DNA of 7,738 nt. It comes from Oscillospiraceae bacterium. GTDB lineage: Bacteria; Bacillota; Clostridia; Oscillospirales; Oscillospiraceae. The DNA lies in NCBI GenBank assembly GCA_017538775.1, contig JAFYIF010000147.1, positions 1 to 7,738 on the forward strand, given 5' to 3'. The notes beneath the pieces are model-generated. The model was given only the letters and a program-made list of their open reading frames with translations. It did no database searches and was not told where the DNA came from. Shown piece after piece: positions 1 to 6,364 of the stretch. Positions within the stretch are counted from its first letter, which is position 1; the number at the start of each line of letters is the position of its first letter. The translations under genes and the position numbers were made by a program.

Positions 1-783
1 CCGGAAGAAACCCACCGCGTCCGTGTCCGCGAAGGCTGTGGCGATGACCTTCTGCCGCTGGCCCAGCTGCTCCAGGGCCCGCAGCCGGTCCCGGACCGCC
101 GCCGCCGCCTCAAAGCGCAAGTCCTCTGCAGCCGCTTCCATCTGCGCTTTCAGCCCGGCTTTCAGCTCCGCGGTCCGTCCGGAGAGGATCAGCACGGCCT
201 GGTCCACGGCGGCGCGGTACTCCGCCGGGTCCGCCTCGGCCCGGCACCAGCCGACGCAGGCCCCCAGGTGGTATTGCAGACAGGGCCGCTCCCGCCCGAT
301 GTCCCGGGGGAAACGGCGGGAGCAGGAGGGCAGCTGCAGGGCCTTGCGCAGGGCCGTCAGGATGTCGAAGGTGGCGCTCCGCCCCCCGAAGGGGCCGAAA
401 TAGCGGGCCCCGTCGTCCTTCACCCGGTTCACCACGGAAAAGCGCGGGTAGGCCTCCCGCAGGTCCAGCCGGACGAAGGGATAGCCCTTGTCGTCTTTCA
501 GCAGGATGTTATAGTGGGGCTGGTGCCGCTTGATCAGGGCGTTTTCCAGCATCAGGGCCTCGAACTCGGAGTTGACCACCACCACCTCGAAGTCCGCCAC
601 CTTTTCCACCATGGCCGCCACCTTGGGCAGATGCTCCCCGTGGAAATAGCTGCTGACCCGGTTTTTCAGGCGCTTGGCCTTGCCCACATAGAGGATCTCC
701 CCCGCCGCGTCGTGCATCAGATAGACGCCGGGCAGCAGCGGGAGCTGGTTGGCTTTTTTCAGCAGAGCTTCCAGATCCGCCAT
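1..783 (-). CDS. uvrC: UvrC, excinuclease ABC subunit C (N-terminal 261 residues, cut by window edge)
   Basis: UvrC is the nuclease of UvrABC nucleotide excision repair; it cuts the damaged strand on both sides of a lesion marked by UvrA and UvrB in the cytoplasm. The reading frame is open from ATG at 783 to base 1. Residues about 15-90 form the GIY-YIG nuclease that makes the 3' incision: PGVY at 18-21, LYVGKA at 31-36, Arg42, and the acidic EALMLEN segment at 75-81 that should hold the metal-binding Glu. Cys154, Cys168, Cys176 and Cys180 match the four-cysteine pattern that binds a 4Fe-4S cluster in E. coli UvrC. Residues about 203-238 form the UVR helix pair that contacts UvrB. The family is usually about 600 residues, so the C-terminal RNase H-like and HhH parts lie outside the window. 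It follows the HPr-like gene after 97 nt and probably shares its promoter. Confidence 0.97.
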   Translation of the reverse strand, partial: MADLEALLKKANQLPLLPGVYLMHDAAGEILYVGKAKRLKNRVSSYFHGEHLPKVAAMVEKVADFEVVVVNSEFEALMLENALIKRHQPHYNILLKDDKGYPFVRLDLREAYPRFSVVNRVKDDGARYFGPFGGRSATFDILTALRKALQLPSCSRRFPRDIGRERPCLQYHLGACVGWCRAEADPAEYRAAVDQAVLILSGRTAELKAGLKAQMEAAAEDLRFEAAAAVRDRLRALEQLGQRQKVIATAFADTDAVGFFR

Positions 784-790
784 AAGAAGC

Positions 791-814
791 TGCCCCCTTT
801 CCCGGCGCGCCGGG
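791..814 (-). promoter_or_regulatory. uvrC ribosome binding site with adjacent GC palindrome
   Basis: On the minus strand AAAGGGGG (793-800) lies about 9 nt before the uvrC ATG and is a good Shine-Dalgarno site, supporting the start at 783. Directly upstream is the perfect palindrome CCCGGCGCGCCGGG (801-814), which can fold as a 5-bp hairpin with a 4-nt loop. The run CCCCC (812-816) could instead pair with the GGGGG of the ribosome binding site (793-797). The two pairings exclude each other. The bases are seen; a role in translation control is inference, since GC-rich DNA gives such pairings by chance. Confidence 0.5.
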
Positions 815-819
815 GGATG

Positions 820-851
820 AAAATGGGACGTGTAGTGTGCCTACACGTCCC
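820..851 (-). terminator. Perfect 11-bp inverted repeat; possible terminator or attenuator between HPr-like gene and uvrC
   Basis: The arms GGGACGTGTAG (825-835) and CTACACGTCCC (841-851) are exact reverse complements around a 5-nt loop. On the minus strand the second arm is followed by ATTTTC, a short T run, then C-rich sequence. The stem starts about 29 nt after the HPr-like stop codon, the usual place for an intrinsic terminator. On the plus strand no T run follows, so the minus orientation fits better. The T run is only four bases, so partial termination that lowers uvrC transcription is more likely than a full stop. The symmetry would also fit a protein-binding operator. Confidence 0.5.
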
Positions 852-880
852 GATGGATCGGACGAGATCGCCGTGCGCGC

Positions 881-1144
881 TCATGCCCCAAAATTGCTGT
901 CCACCAGCTTGGCCAGGGAGTCCACCGCCTGCTGCTCATCGTCGCCGTCGGCATAGAGCGTGATCGGCGTACCGCAGACGATACCGAGGGACAGGACGCC
1001 CAGCAGACTCTTGGCGTTGACCTTGCGGTTCTCCTTCTCCACCCAGATGCTGCAGCCGAAGTCGTTGGCCCGCTGGATGAAAAAGGTCGCGGGTCTGGCA
1101 TAGAGACCCACCGGATTTCGGATGACGATTTGTCGGACAACCAT
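881..1144 (-). CDS. HPr/Crh-like protein with Tyr at position 15 and intact Ser46
   Basis: This 87-residue protein has full HPr length and fold. HPr carries phosphate from enzyme I to sugar-specific EIIA proteins on His15; in Firmicutes HPrK/P also phosphorylates Ser46, and the Ser46-P form is a co-repressor of CcpA. Here the active-site loop reads NPVGLYARPA (10-19): the catalytic His15 is Tyr (codon TAT), while Arg17 and Pro18 remain. The regulatory segment NAKSLLGVLSLGI (43-55) is intact, with Ser46 in place. The protein therefore should not work as a PTS phosphocarrier. It resembles Bacillus Crh, which has Gln15 and acts only through Ser46. A role in carbon catabolite regulation is inference; HPrK and a true HPr must lie elsewhere. 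The gene has its own strong promoter and AGGGG upstream of the ATG, and probably leads a short operon with uvrC. Confidence 0.93.
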   Translation of the reverse strand: MVVRQIVIRNPVGLYARPATFFIQRANDFGCSIWVEKENRKVNAKSLLGVLSLGIVCGTPITLYADGDDEQQAVDSLAKLVDSNFGA

Positions 1145-1180
1145 GATCTACCCCTACCCTTCCATAGGAATTACGCAGAC

Positions 1181-1209
1181 ATCATACCAAAACTTTTTCT
1201 TTCCGTCAA
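1181..1209 (-). promoter_or_regulatory. SigA-type promoter for the HPr-like gene (and probably uvrC)
   Basis: On the minus strand the -35 box TTGACG (1204-1209) and the -10 box TATGAT (1181-1186) are separated by exactly 17 nt. Each box differs from consensus by one base. A TG dinucleotide one base before the -10 box makes it an extended -10. The DNA upstream of the -35 box (about 1210-1228) is A-rich on this strand, like an UP element, and stands out in this GC-rich region. Transcription should start near 1174, leaving a 5' leader of about 30 nt before the ATG at 1144. The promoter lies in the 110-nt gap after mutS2. No convincing mutS2 terminator is seen, so readthrough from upstream is also possible. 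Confidence 0.88.
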
Positions 1210-1254
1210 TTGTTTTTTGTGTTTTGTCCGGTTTTCCCGGGGAATTCCGCCGCC

Positions 1255-3633
1255 TTATTTCAGCTCCACGACGGTGACGCCGGTCTCCCCTTCGCCGTAG
1301 ACGCCCAGGCGGTAGGATTTGACCAGCCGGTTCTTTTTCAGCATGGCCTGGACCGCCGTGCGCAGGGCGCCGGTGCCCTTGCCGTGGATGATCGTGACCT
1401 GTTTCAGTTTCGCCATCACCGCCGCGTCGATGTAGCGCTCCGCGGCCAGCACCGCCTCGTCGCTCATCATGCCCCGCAGGTCGATCTCCGGGGAGAGGGA
1501 GGCGCTGCGCAGTGCGGCGCTGGGGCGGCTGACCGTGGGCTTGCGTTCGGCGGCGGACTCGTTCAGCAGCAGCACCTCGTCCTGCTTGGCGTTCACCTTC
1601 AAAATGCCCGCCTGGAGCAGCAGGCTGCCGTCCGGGGCGGCGGAGATGACCGTGGCGGTGACGCCCATGGACTTGATGCGCACCGTGTCCCCGGCCTTGG
1701 CCGGACGGGCGCTGCGCTGCTCCGGCTGGGGCAGACCGTGGGCGGTGGCCTCCGCCAGGCGCTCGTCGGCCTCGTTCATGTTCCGGCGCAGGGCGGCCCG
1801 CAGCTCGTTGACCTCCCGGTGGTCCTCGGTTTTGGCCTCCAGCTTGCGGATGCGGTCCAGCTCGTCGAAGACCGCCTCCGCCTGACGGCGGGCGTCGTCC
1901 AGGATGCGCTGGGCCTCCCGCCGGGCCTTTTCGTCCGCCTTCTCGTAGCGGACCTCCAGCTCCGCCCGGAGCTGGGCGGCGCGTTTCGCGTTTTCCTCCG
2001 CCTCCCGGCGTTTTTTGGCTTCCTCCAGCCGGTCCCGCTCCAGCAGCTGGCGCTGGTATTCCAGCTTCTCCAGCACCTCTTCCATGCTGGCGCTGGCCGT
2101 GCCCACGCGGCTTTTTGCATCCTCGATGATGTCCTCCGGCAGCCCCAGGCGGCGGGAGATGGCGAAGGCGTTGGACTTGCCGGGGATGCCGATCAGCAGC
2201 CGGTAGGTGGGGCGGAGGGTCTCCACGTCGAACTCGCAGCAGGCGTTCTGCACGCCCTTCTGCGTCGTGGCGTAGACCTTCAGCTCCGCGTAATGGGTGG
2301 TGGCGGCCACACAGGCGCCCATGGCCCGCGCGCGCTCGATGATGGCGATGGCCAGGGCCGCGCCCTCGGTGGGGTCCGTGCCCGCCCCCAGCTCGTCGAA
2401 GAGCAGCAGGGTCCCCTCCCCACATTCGGCCAGAATCTCCACGATGTTGGTCATGTGGGCGGAGAAGGTGGAGAGGTTTTGCTCGATGCTCTGCTCGTCG
2501 CCGATGTCGGCCAGCACCTTGCGGTAGAGCGGCACGCAGCTCCCGTCGGCGGCCGGGATGTGCAGCCCGCAGAGGGCCATGACGCTGAGCAGACCCATGG
2601 TCTTGATGCTCACGGTCTTGCCGCCGGTGTTGGGGCCGGTGATCACCAGGCTGTCATAGTCGCCCCCCAGCACCACGTCGATGGGCACGGCGCTGCCCTT
2701 CGGCAGCAGCGGATGCCTGGCCCGGCGCAGCCGCAGCTCCCCGCCGCTCACTTCCGGTTCGTCCCCGTCCATGTTGTAGCTCAGTTTCGCCTTGGCGAAG
2801 ATGACATCCAGCTCCGTCAGGATGGAAAAATCCCGCTCGATGCTCTCCCGGAAGGAGGCGCACTCGGCGCTGAGCTCGGCCAGGATGCGCTCGATCTCCA
2901 GCTTCTCCTTGGCCCGCAGCTCCCGGATGTCGTTGTTGGCCTTCACCGCCGCCATGGGCTCGATGAACACCGTGGCCCCGGAGGCGGACACGTCGTGGAC
3001 CAGGCCGGGCACCGCAGCGCGCTGCTCCGACTTCACCGGCACCACGAAGCGGTCCGAGCGAGTGGTGATGATGGGCTCCTGCAGGGCCTTGGCGTAGCTG
3101 GGGGAGCTGATGATCTTTTGCAGCGCCTCCCGCACACGGGCCGAGGCCACCCGCAGCTTCCGGCGGATGTCCGCCAGGTCGCCGCTGGCCGTGTCCGCCA
3201 GCTCGTCCTCCCCCAGGATGGAGGTGCTGATCTTCTCCTCCAGATAGCGGTTGGGGCTGAGGCCGCGGAAATAGACCCCCAGCTCGCTCCGGCCGCTCTC
3301 GTCCCCCTCGCCGTAGGCCCGGACCGTCCGGGCGCACTGGAGGGTGGAGGCGATCTGCAGCAGCTCCCGGGTGTTCAGGACGCCGCCCATGTCCGCCCGC
3401 GCCAGGGGTCCGCGCACGTCCCGGACGCCGGAAAAGCCCGGCGCACCCCGCAGCACCATCATGGCCTTGGCCGCGCTGGTCTCCCCCAGGCGCTTTCGCA
3501 CCTCGTATTCCATCTCCGCCGGGCGGATGGCGCGGCAGGCCGCTTTTGCCGCCTCGCCGCTGGCCTGCTGGGCCAGCAGCTCCAGCACCGCCGGAAGCTC
3601 CAGCGTCTGGAGCGATTTTTCATATCTGTCCAT
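1255..3633 (-). CDS. mutS2: MutS2, Smr-domain ATPase/endonuclease (ribosome rescue, anti-recombination)
   Basis: MutS2 is a MutS homologue without the mismatch-recognition domains. In Bacillus it binds collided ribosomes and splits them; in other bacteria it has been linked to suppression of homologous recombination. The 792-residue length is normal. The N-terminal 300 residues are the helical core and clamp. The ATPase follows, with Walker A GPNTGGKT (333-340), the STFSAHM signature (388-394), Walker B LLFDELGAGTDP (410-421) and TTHYAELK (445-452). Residues about 515-625 are a charged, Arg/Glu-rich coiled coil. A small beta-rich KOW-like segment is at about 645-690. The C-terminal Smr nuclease has IDLRG (717-721) and HGKGTG (750-755), so both catalytic signatures are intact. 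The ATG lies 1 nt after the recO stop, and AAAGGG inside the end of recO is its ribosome binding site, so translation is probably coupled to recO. Confidence 0.97.
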   Translation of the reverse strand: MDRYEKSLQTLELPAVLELLAQQASGEAAKAACRAIRPAEMEYEVRKRLGETSAAKAMMVLRGAPGFSGVRDVRGPLARADMGGVLNTRELLQIASTLQCARTVRAYGEGDESGRSELGVYFRGLSPNRYLEEKISTSILGEDELADTASGDLADIRRKLRVASARVREALQKIISSPSYAKALQEPIITTRSDRFVVPVKSEQRAAVPGLVHDVSASGATVFIEPMAAVKANNDIRELRAKEKLEIERILAELSAECASFRESIERDFSILTELDVIFAKAKLSYNMDGDEPEVSGGELRLRRARHPLLPKGSAVPIDVVLGGDYDSLVITGPNTGGKTVSIKTMGLLSVMALCGLHIPAADGSCVPLYRKVLADIGDEQSIEQNLSTFSAHMTNIVEILAECGEGTLLLFDELGAGTDPTEGAALAIAIIERARAMGACVAATTHYAELKVYATTQKGVQNACCEFDVETLRPTYRLLIGIPGKSNAFAISRRLGLPEDIIEDAKSRVGTASASMEEVLEKLEYQRQLLERDRLEEAKKRREAEENAKRAAQLRAELEVRYEKADEKARREAQRILDDARRQAEAVFDELDRIRKLEAKTEDHREVNELRAALRRNMNEADERLAEATAHGLPQPEQRSARPAKAGDTVRIKSMGVTATVISAAPDGSLLLQAGILKVNAKQDEVLLLNESAAERKPTVSRPSAALRSASLSPEIDLRGMMSDEAVLAAERYIDAAVMAKLKQVTIIHGKGTGALRTAVQAMLKKNRLVKSYRLGVYGEGETGVTVVELK

Positions 3634-3634
3634 G

Positions 3635-4410
3635 CTAAGTACCCTTTGTTTCCTCGATTGCCCTGCCGGTGCGCGTCACCAGCTTCCAGTAGTCCAGCGC
3701 GCCGAAGCTCCGCTCCAGCTGCGCGGTCAGATAGGCCTCCGCCAGCTTTGCCAGCTGCCGCTCCGTCTCCGGGGCGGCGCGGAATGAAAAGATGCGCTTT
3801 GGCTCGGCGTCCATCAGCGCCCGCAGCGCCGCCAGGGTATCCCGGCTCACCGGGACGGAGACGCCCGCGGTCCCGGGCGGGCAGCCCCGGCAGTGGAGGA
3901 CGCCGCCGCGCAGGGAAAACAGCGCCTCCTCCGGCTCTTTGCCGCAGACCGCGCAGGAGTCCAGCCCCGGCCGGAAGCCGGCCAGGGCCAGCAGCCGCAG
4001 CTCGAAGCCCGCTTTGACGTGCTCCGGCGTCCACTTCCCCGTCCCAGGGCGTAGAGGCTGTTCAGGCCCAGTTGCAGCAGGGCCGGGTCCGGCTCGTCCA
4101 TGTCGCTGACCGTCTCCAGCAGCTCCGCGAAATAGCTGCCCAGGGCCAGCAGCCCCAGGTCGGCGCGCAGGGGCAGAAACTGCTCCAGCGTCCGGGCCTC
4201 GTTCAGGCTCCAGCGGCCCGCGTTGCCGAACAGGGTCATCTCACTGTAACAGAGCTGCTGGGCCGCCGCCCCGAAGCGGCTGCCCTTGCGCAGCGCCCCT
4301 CTGGCCCGGACGCTCAGCTTGCCCTCCGTCGGGGTCAGCACCGTGAGCATCTTGTCCGCTTCCTTGAAGCGCACCTCGCGCAGCACCAGCGCCTTTGTCG
4401 TCAGATACAT
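3635..4410 (-). pseudogene. recO: RecO, recombination mediator, interrupted by a one-base frameshift
   Basis: RecO loads RecA onto SSB-coated single strands in the RecFOR gap-repair pathway. From ATG at 4410 the protein is a normal RecO N-terminus: OB fold MYLTTKALVLREVRFKEADK onward, then the helical domain up to SLYAL (118-122). At about 4043-4045 the frame is lost. The frame starting at ATG 4410 continues as an Arg/Ser/Ala-rich tail to a stop at 3847. The rest of RecO is in the next frame: GKWTPEHVKAGFELRLL, a zinc-binding set (CxxC at about 153-156 and 174-177 of the restored protein), and a normal C-terminal helical end that stops at 3635. Adding one G after CTGGG restores a 258-residue protein, the usual family length. 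This is either a true recent mutation or a sequencing/assembly error in a G run; a programmed -1 shift is less likely because no classical slippery heptamer is seen. Confidence 0.9.
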
Positions 4411-4414
4411 CGTC

Positions 4415-4573
4415 TCACATCTCCGCCTCCGCCGCCCCGGGCGGGGGCTGCCGCTTCGTCTCTCCGGGTTTTGTCTCCCGCGCTGCCTCGCCGGACTGCT
4501 GTGCCCGGTAGCGCAGATAGTCCCGCGGGTCCCCGGTCTCCTGAAACACCTGCCATAGCTGTGCGTCCTTCAT
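4415..4573 (-). CDS. yqzL: YqzL-family small protein
   Basis: This 52-residue protein begins MKDAQLWQVFQETGDPRDYL, which matches the short conserved core of the YqzL family (in Bacillus a roughly 47-residue protein with a WKVFSQTG-like motif followed by a TYL-like segment). In Bacillus yqzL also sits between era and recO, so position and motif agree. The function is unknown. After about residue 27 the sequence is polar and proline-rich (QPPPGAAEAEM end) and probably disordered. The frame is open further upstream to a GTG at 4621, but the extra 16 residues are Arg-rich, that GTG has no ribosome binding site, and the family starts at the ATG used here; GGAAGGACGGGG lies just upstream. The stop is 4 nt before the recO ATG. 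The 96 nt between era and this gene show no clear promoter or terminator. Confidence 0.82.
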   Translation of the reverse strand: MKDAQLWQVFQETGDPRDYLRYRAQQSGEAARETKPGETKRQPPPGAAEAEM

Positions 4574-4669
4574 GTCCCTGCGCCCCGTCCTTCCCTCTCG
4601 CCTGCGGGGATGCGCCCCCACAGCAATCAGTATGGACCCGCCGGGGTGGGATATGAAAGGGAAATGCTG

Positions 4670-5575
4670 TCAGCCCTTCGCGCCGCCGTAGCCGAAGTTT
4701 TTCAGCATCGCGTCGCTGTCCCGCCAGTTCTCCTTCACCTTCACCCAGGTGCGCAGGAAGACCTTCGTGCCCATGAAGCGCTCGATGTCCCGGCGGGCGG
4801 CCTCGCCGATCGTCTTCAGCATCGCGCCGTTTTTGCCGATGATGATGCCCTTGTGGCTGGATTTTTCGCAGTAGATGGTCACGTCCAGGTCGATGACGCC
4901 GTTCTCCCGCTCGGAAAAGCGCGTCACCTCCACCGCTGTGCCGTGGGGGATCTCCCGGTCCAGGCAGCGCAGCAGCTTCTCCCGCACCAGCTCGGCGCAG
5001 ACCTGGCGGTCCGGCTGGTCCGTGTCCACCCCCTCCGGGAAATAGGCCGGGCCGGGGACGGCGTAGCGCTCCATCAGCCGCAGCAGCTCCTCCGTGCCGT
5101 CCCGCTTTTGGGCGGAGACGGGCAGGATCTCGGCGAAGTCGAAAGCTTTGGCATAGACCGCCATGACCGCCAGCAGCGTCTCCTTCTCCACCGTGTCAAT
5201 TTTATTGATGACCAGAATGGCCGGGCAGCCGCTCTTGCGGATGCTGTCGATCAGGCCCTGCTCCTGGGGGCCGATGGCCGGGATGGGCTCCACCACCAGC
5301 AGCACCAGCTCCACGTCCGGGATGCTCTCCCGCACCACGTTCACCATGTAGTCCCCCAGCTTCGTCCTGGGCCGGTGGAAGCCCGGGGTGTCCATAAGAA
5401 CCAGCTGGGTCTTCGTCTCCGCCCGGTTCACCACGGCGGTGATCCGGTTGCGGGTGGTCTGGGGCTTGGCAGAGACGATGGCCAGCTTCTGCCCCGCCAG
5501 CGCGTTGGTCAGGGTGGACTTCCCCACGTTGGGCCGCCCGCAGATCGTCACCATGGCGGTTTTGTTAATTTCCAT
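4670..5575 (-). CDS. era: Era, GTPase for 16S rRNA and 30S subunit maturation
   Basis: Era is an essential GTPase that binds the 3' end of 16S rRNA and helps 30S assembly, coupling ribosome maturation to growth. The 301-residue length is standard. All G motifs are visible: G1 GRPNVGKS (13-20), G2 around QTTRN (39-43), G3 DTPG (62-65), G4 NKID (124-127) and G5 SAQ (154-156). The C-terminal KH RNA-binding domain has IIIGKNG (244-250), followed by the typical FMGTKVFLRTWVKVKENW (267-284) and a short tail. The start overlaps the end of the upstream nucleotidyltransferase gene by 11 nt, and GGAG lies 9 nt before the ATG. Context with ybeY is meaningful, since YbeY and Era act in the same 16S rRNA 3'-end maturation step. 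Confidence 0.98.
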   Translation of the reverse strand: MEINKTAMVTICGRPNVGKSTLTNALAGQKLAIVSAKPQTTRNRITAVVNRAETKTQLVLMDTPGFHRPRTKLGDYMVNVVRESIPDVELVLLVVEPIPAIGPQEQGLIDSIRKSGCPAILVINKIDTVEKETLLAVMAVYAKAFDFAEILPVSAQKRDGTEELLRLMERYAVPGPAYFPEGVDTDQPDRQVCAELVREKLLRCLDREIPHGTAVEVTRFSERENGVIDLDVTIYCEKSSHKGIIIGKNGAMLKTIGEAARRDIERFMGTKVFLRTWVKVKENWRDSDAMLKNFGYGGAKG

Positions 5576-5855
5576 AGATCTTCACTCCCGTGGCCTGAAT
5601 CTCCCGGTCGATCCTGGAGCCTTTCTCGACATGGGTCACGTCCAGCATATCCACCGGCCGACGTAGCGCGTCCCGCGCTGCCTCCATCAGCCCCACAAAG
5701 CGCAGTCCCCGCAGTCTGCTGTCCACCAGCAGATCCACGTCGCTCCGCTCCGTGGCAGTGCCTTTGGCCACAGAGCCGAACAGCACCGCACGCCGGACCC
5801 CATAGCGGTCAAACACCGGCGTCAGACTGTCCCTGACCTGTTCCACCGTGGGCAT
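5565..5855 (-). CDS. MNT-type minimal nucleotidyltransferase
   Basis: This 96-residue protein belongs to the minimal nucleotidyltransferase (MNT/MntA-like, pol-beta superfamily) group. The signature GSVAKGTATERSDVDLLVD spans residues 27-45; the GS pair, Asp39 and Asp41 are the expected nucleotide and metal ligands, and Asp69 in VDMLDV (68-73) is the likely third acidic residue, so the active site looks intact. Known relatives are often antitoxins that AMPylate a HEPN toxin encoded next door. No HEPN gene is in this window; the neighbours are ybeY and era. The gene is tightly built into the operon: its ATG overlaps the ybeY stop as TGATG, and its end overlaps era by 11 nt. The substrate is unknown. 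It could be a lone AMP-transferase, half of a dispersed toxin-antitoxin pair, or a gene kept for translational coupling to era. Confidence 0.9.
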   Translation of the reverse strand: MPTVEQVRDSLTPVFDRYGVRRAVLFGSVAKGTATERSDVDLLVDSRLRGLRFVGLMEAARDALRRPVDMLDVTHVEKGSRIDREIQATGVKIYGN

Positions 5856-6364
5856 CAGGGCATCGCTCCTTTCTCCTGTTCATACGGCCACAGCTTTGCC
5901 ATGACCGCTTTCTCCCGCGCCCGCATGGCGCGCTTTCTCGGGCCCTCGTCCAGATGGTCGTAGCCCAGCAGGTGCAGGACCGAGTGGACCGTCAGATAGC
6001 TCAGCTCCCGGGGGAAGCCGTGGCCGTAGCGCATCCCCTGGCGGGCGCAGCGCTCCAGGGACAAGACCATGTCCCCCAGCAGCAGCGCCCCGGTCTCCCA
6101 GTCCCGGGGGCAGAGGGACGGGTCGAAGCTGCCCTCGCGCTGCCGGCTCATCGGGAAGCTCAGCACGTCCGTGGGCGCGTCCAGATTTCGCTGGACCCGG
6201 TTGATGTCGCGGATGCCCGCGTCGTCCGTGAACAGCACAGAGACCTGACATTCCTCTGTCACGCCCTGCGCCTCCAGGGTCTTCCGGACGGCGCGGCGTA
6301 CCAACTGACTGGCCTGGGGGTAGCCCAGGGCGCGCTTTTCCCGCGTAATCTCGATCCGGTGCAT
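5855..6364 (-). CDS. ybeY: YbeY, endoribonuclease for rRNA maturation and ribosome quality control
   Basis: YbeY is a zinc-dependent single-strand endoribonuclease needed for 16S rRNA 3'-end processing and for removal of defective 70S ribosomes. From the ATG at 6364 the protein has 169 residues, a normal family length. The metal-binding H-x3-H-x5-H motif is complete in HSVLHLLGYDH (127-137: His127, His131, His137). Upstream NRNLDAPTDVLSFP-like sequence (NRVQRNLDAPTDVLSFP, 55-71) and LLLGDMVLSLE (94-104) are the other conserved family blocks. A TTG at 6367 is in frame one codon earlier, but the ATG has ideal spacing to a strong GGAGG and forms a TGATG overlap with the phoH stop. The gene is therefore probably translationally coupled to phoH on one side and to the nucleotidyltransferase on the other. 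Confidence 0.96.
   Translation of the reverse strand: MHRIEITREKRALGYPQASQLVRRAVRKTLEAQGVTEECQVSVLFTDDAGIRDINRVQRNLDAPTDVLSFPMSRQREGSFDPSLCPRDWETGALLLGDMVLSLERCARQGMRYGHGFPRELSYLTVHSVLHLLGYDHLDEGPRKRAMRAREKAVMAKLWPYEQEKGAMP

Noticed and set aside
1210..1254. Terminator after mutS2
   Set aside because: Only a 4-bp CCGG/CCGG pairing around GAAAA is seen and it is followed by A/C-rich, not T-rich, sequence on the transcribed strand.
1210..4017. A very long plus-strand open frame (935 codons) opposite mutS2 and recO
   Set aside because: Composition is His/Gly/Gln/Leu/Ala-rich without any recognisable domain. It is the antisense shadow of GC-rich codons in mutS2, whose full domain set is on the minus strand.
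4031..4050. Programmed -1 frameshift in recO
   Set aside because: The site does not fit a classical X XXY YYZ slippery heptamer, and programmed shifting is not known for recO; a mutation or sequencing error is simpler.
4619..4621. GTG start giving a 68-residue YqzL
   Set aside because: The extra 16 residues are Arg-rich and unlike the family, and no ribosome binding site precedes the GTG.
4610..5836. Plus-strand open frame of 408 codons opposite era and the nucleotidyltransferase
   Set aside because: Same shadow pattern (His/Gln/Leu-rich, low-complexity look) opposite clearly conserved minus-strand genes.
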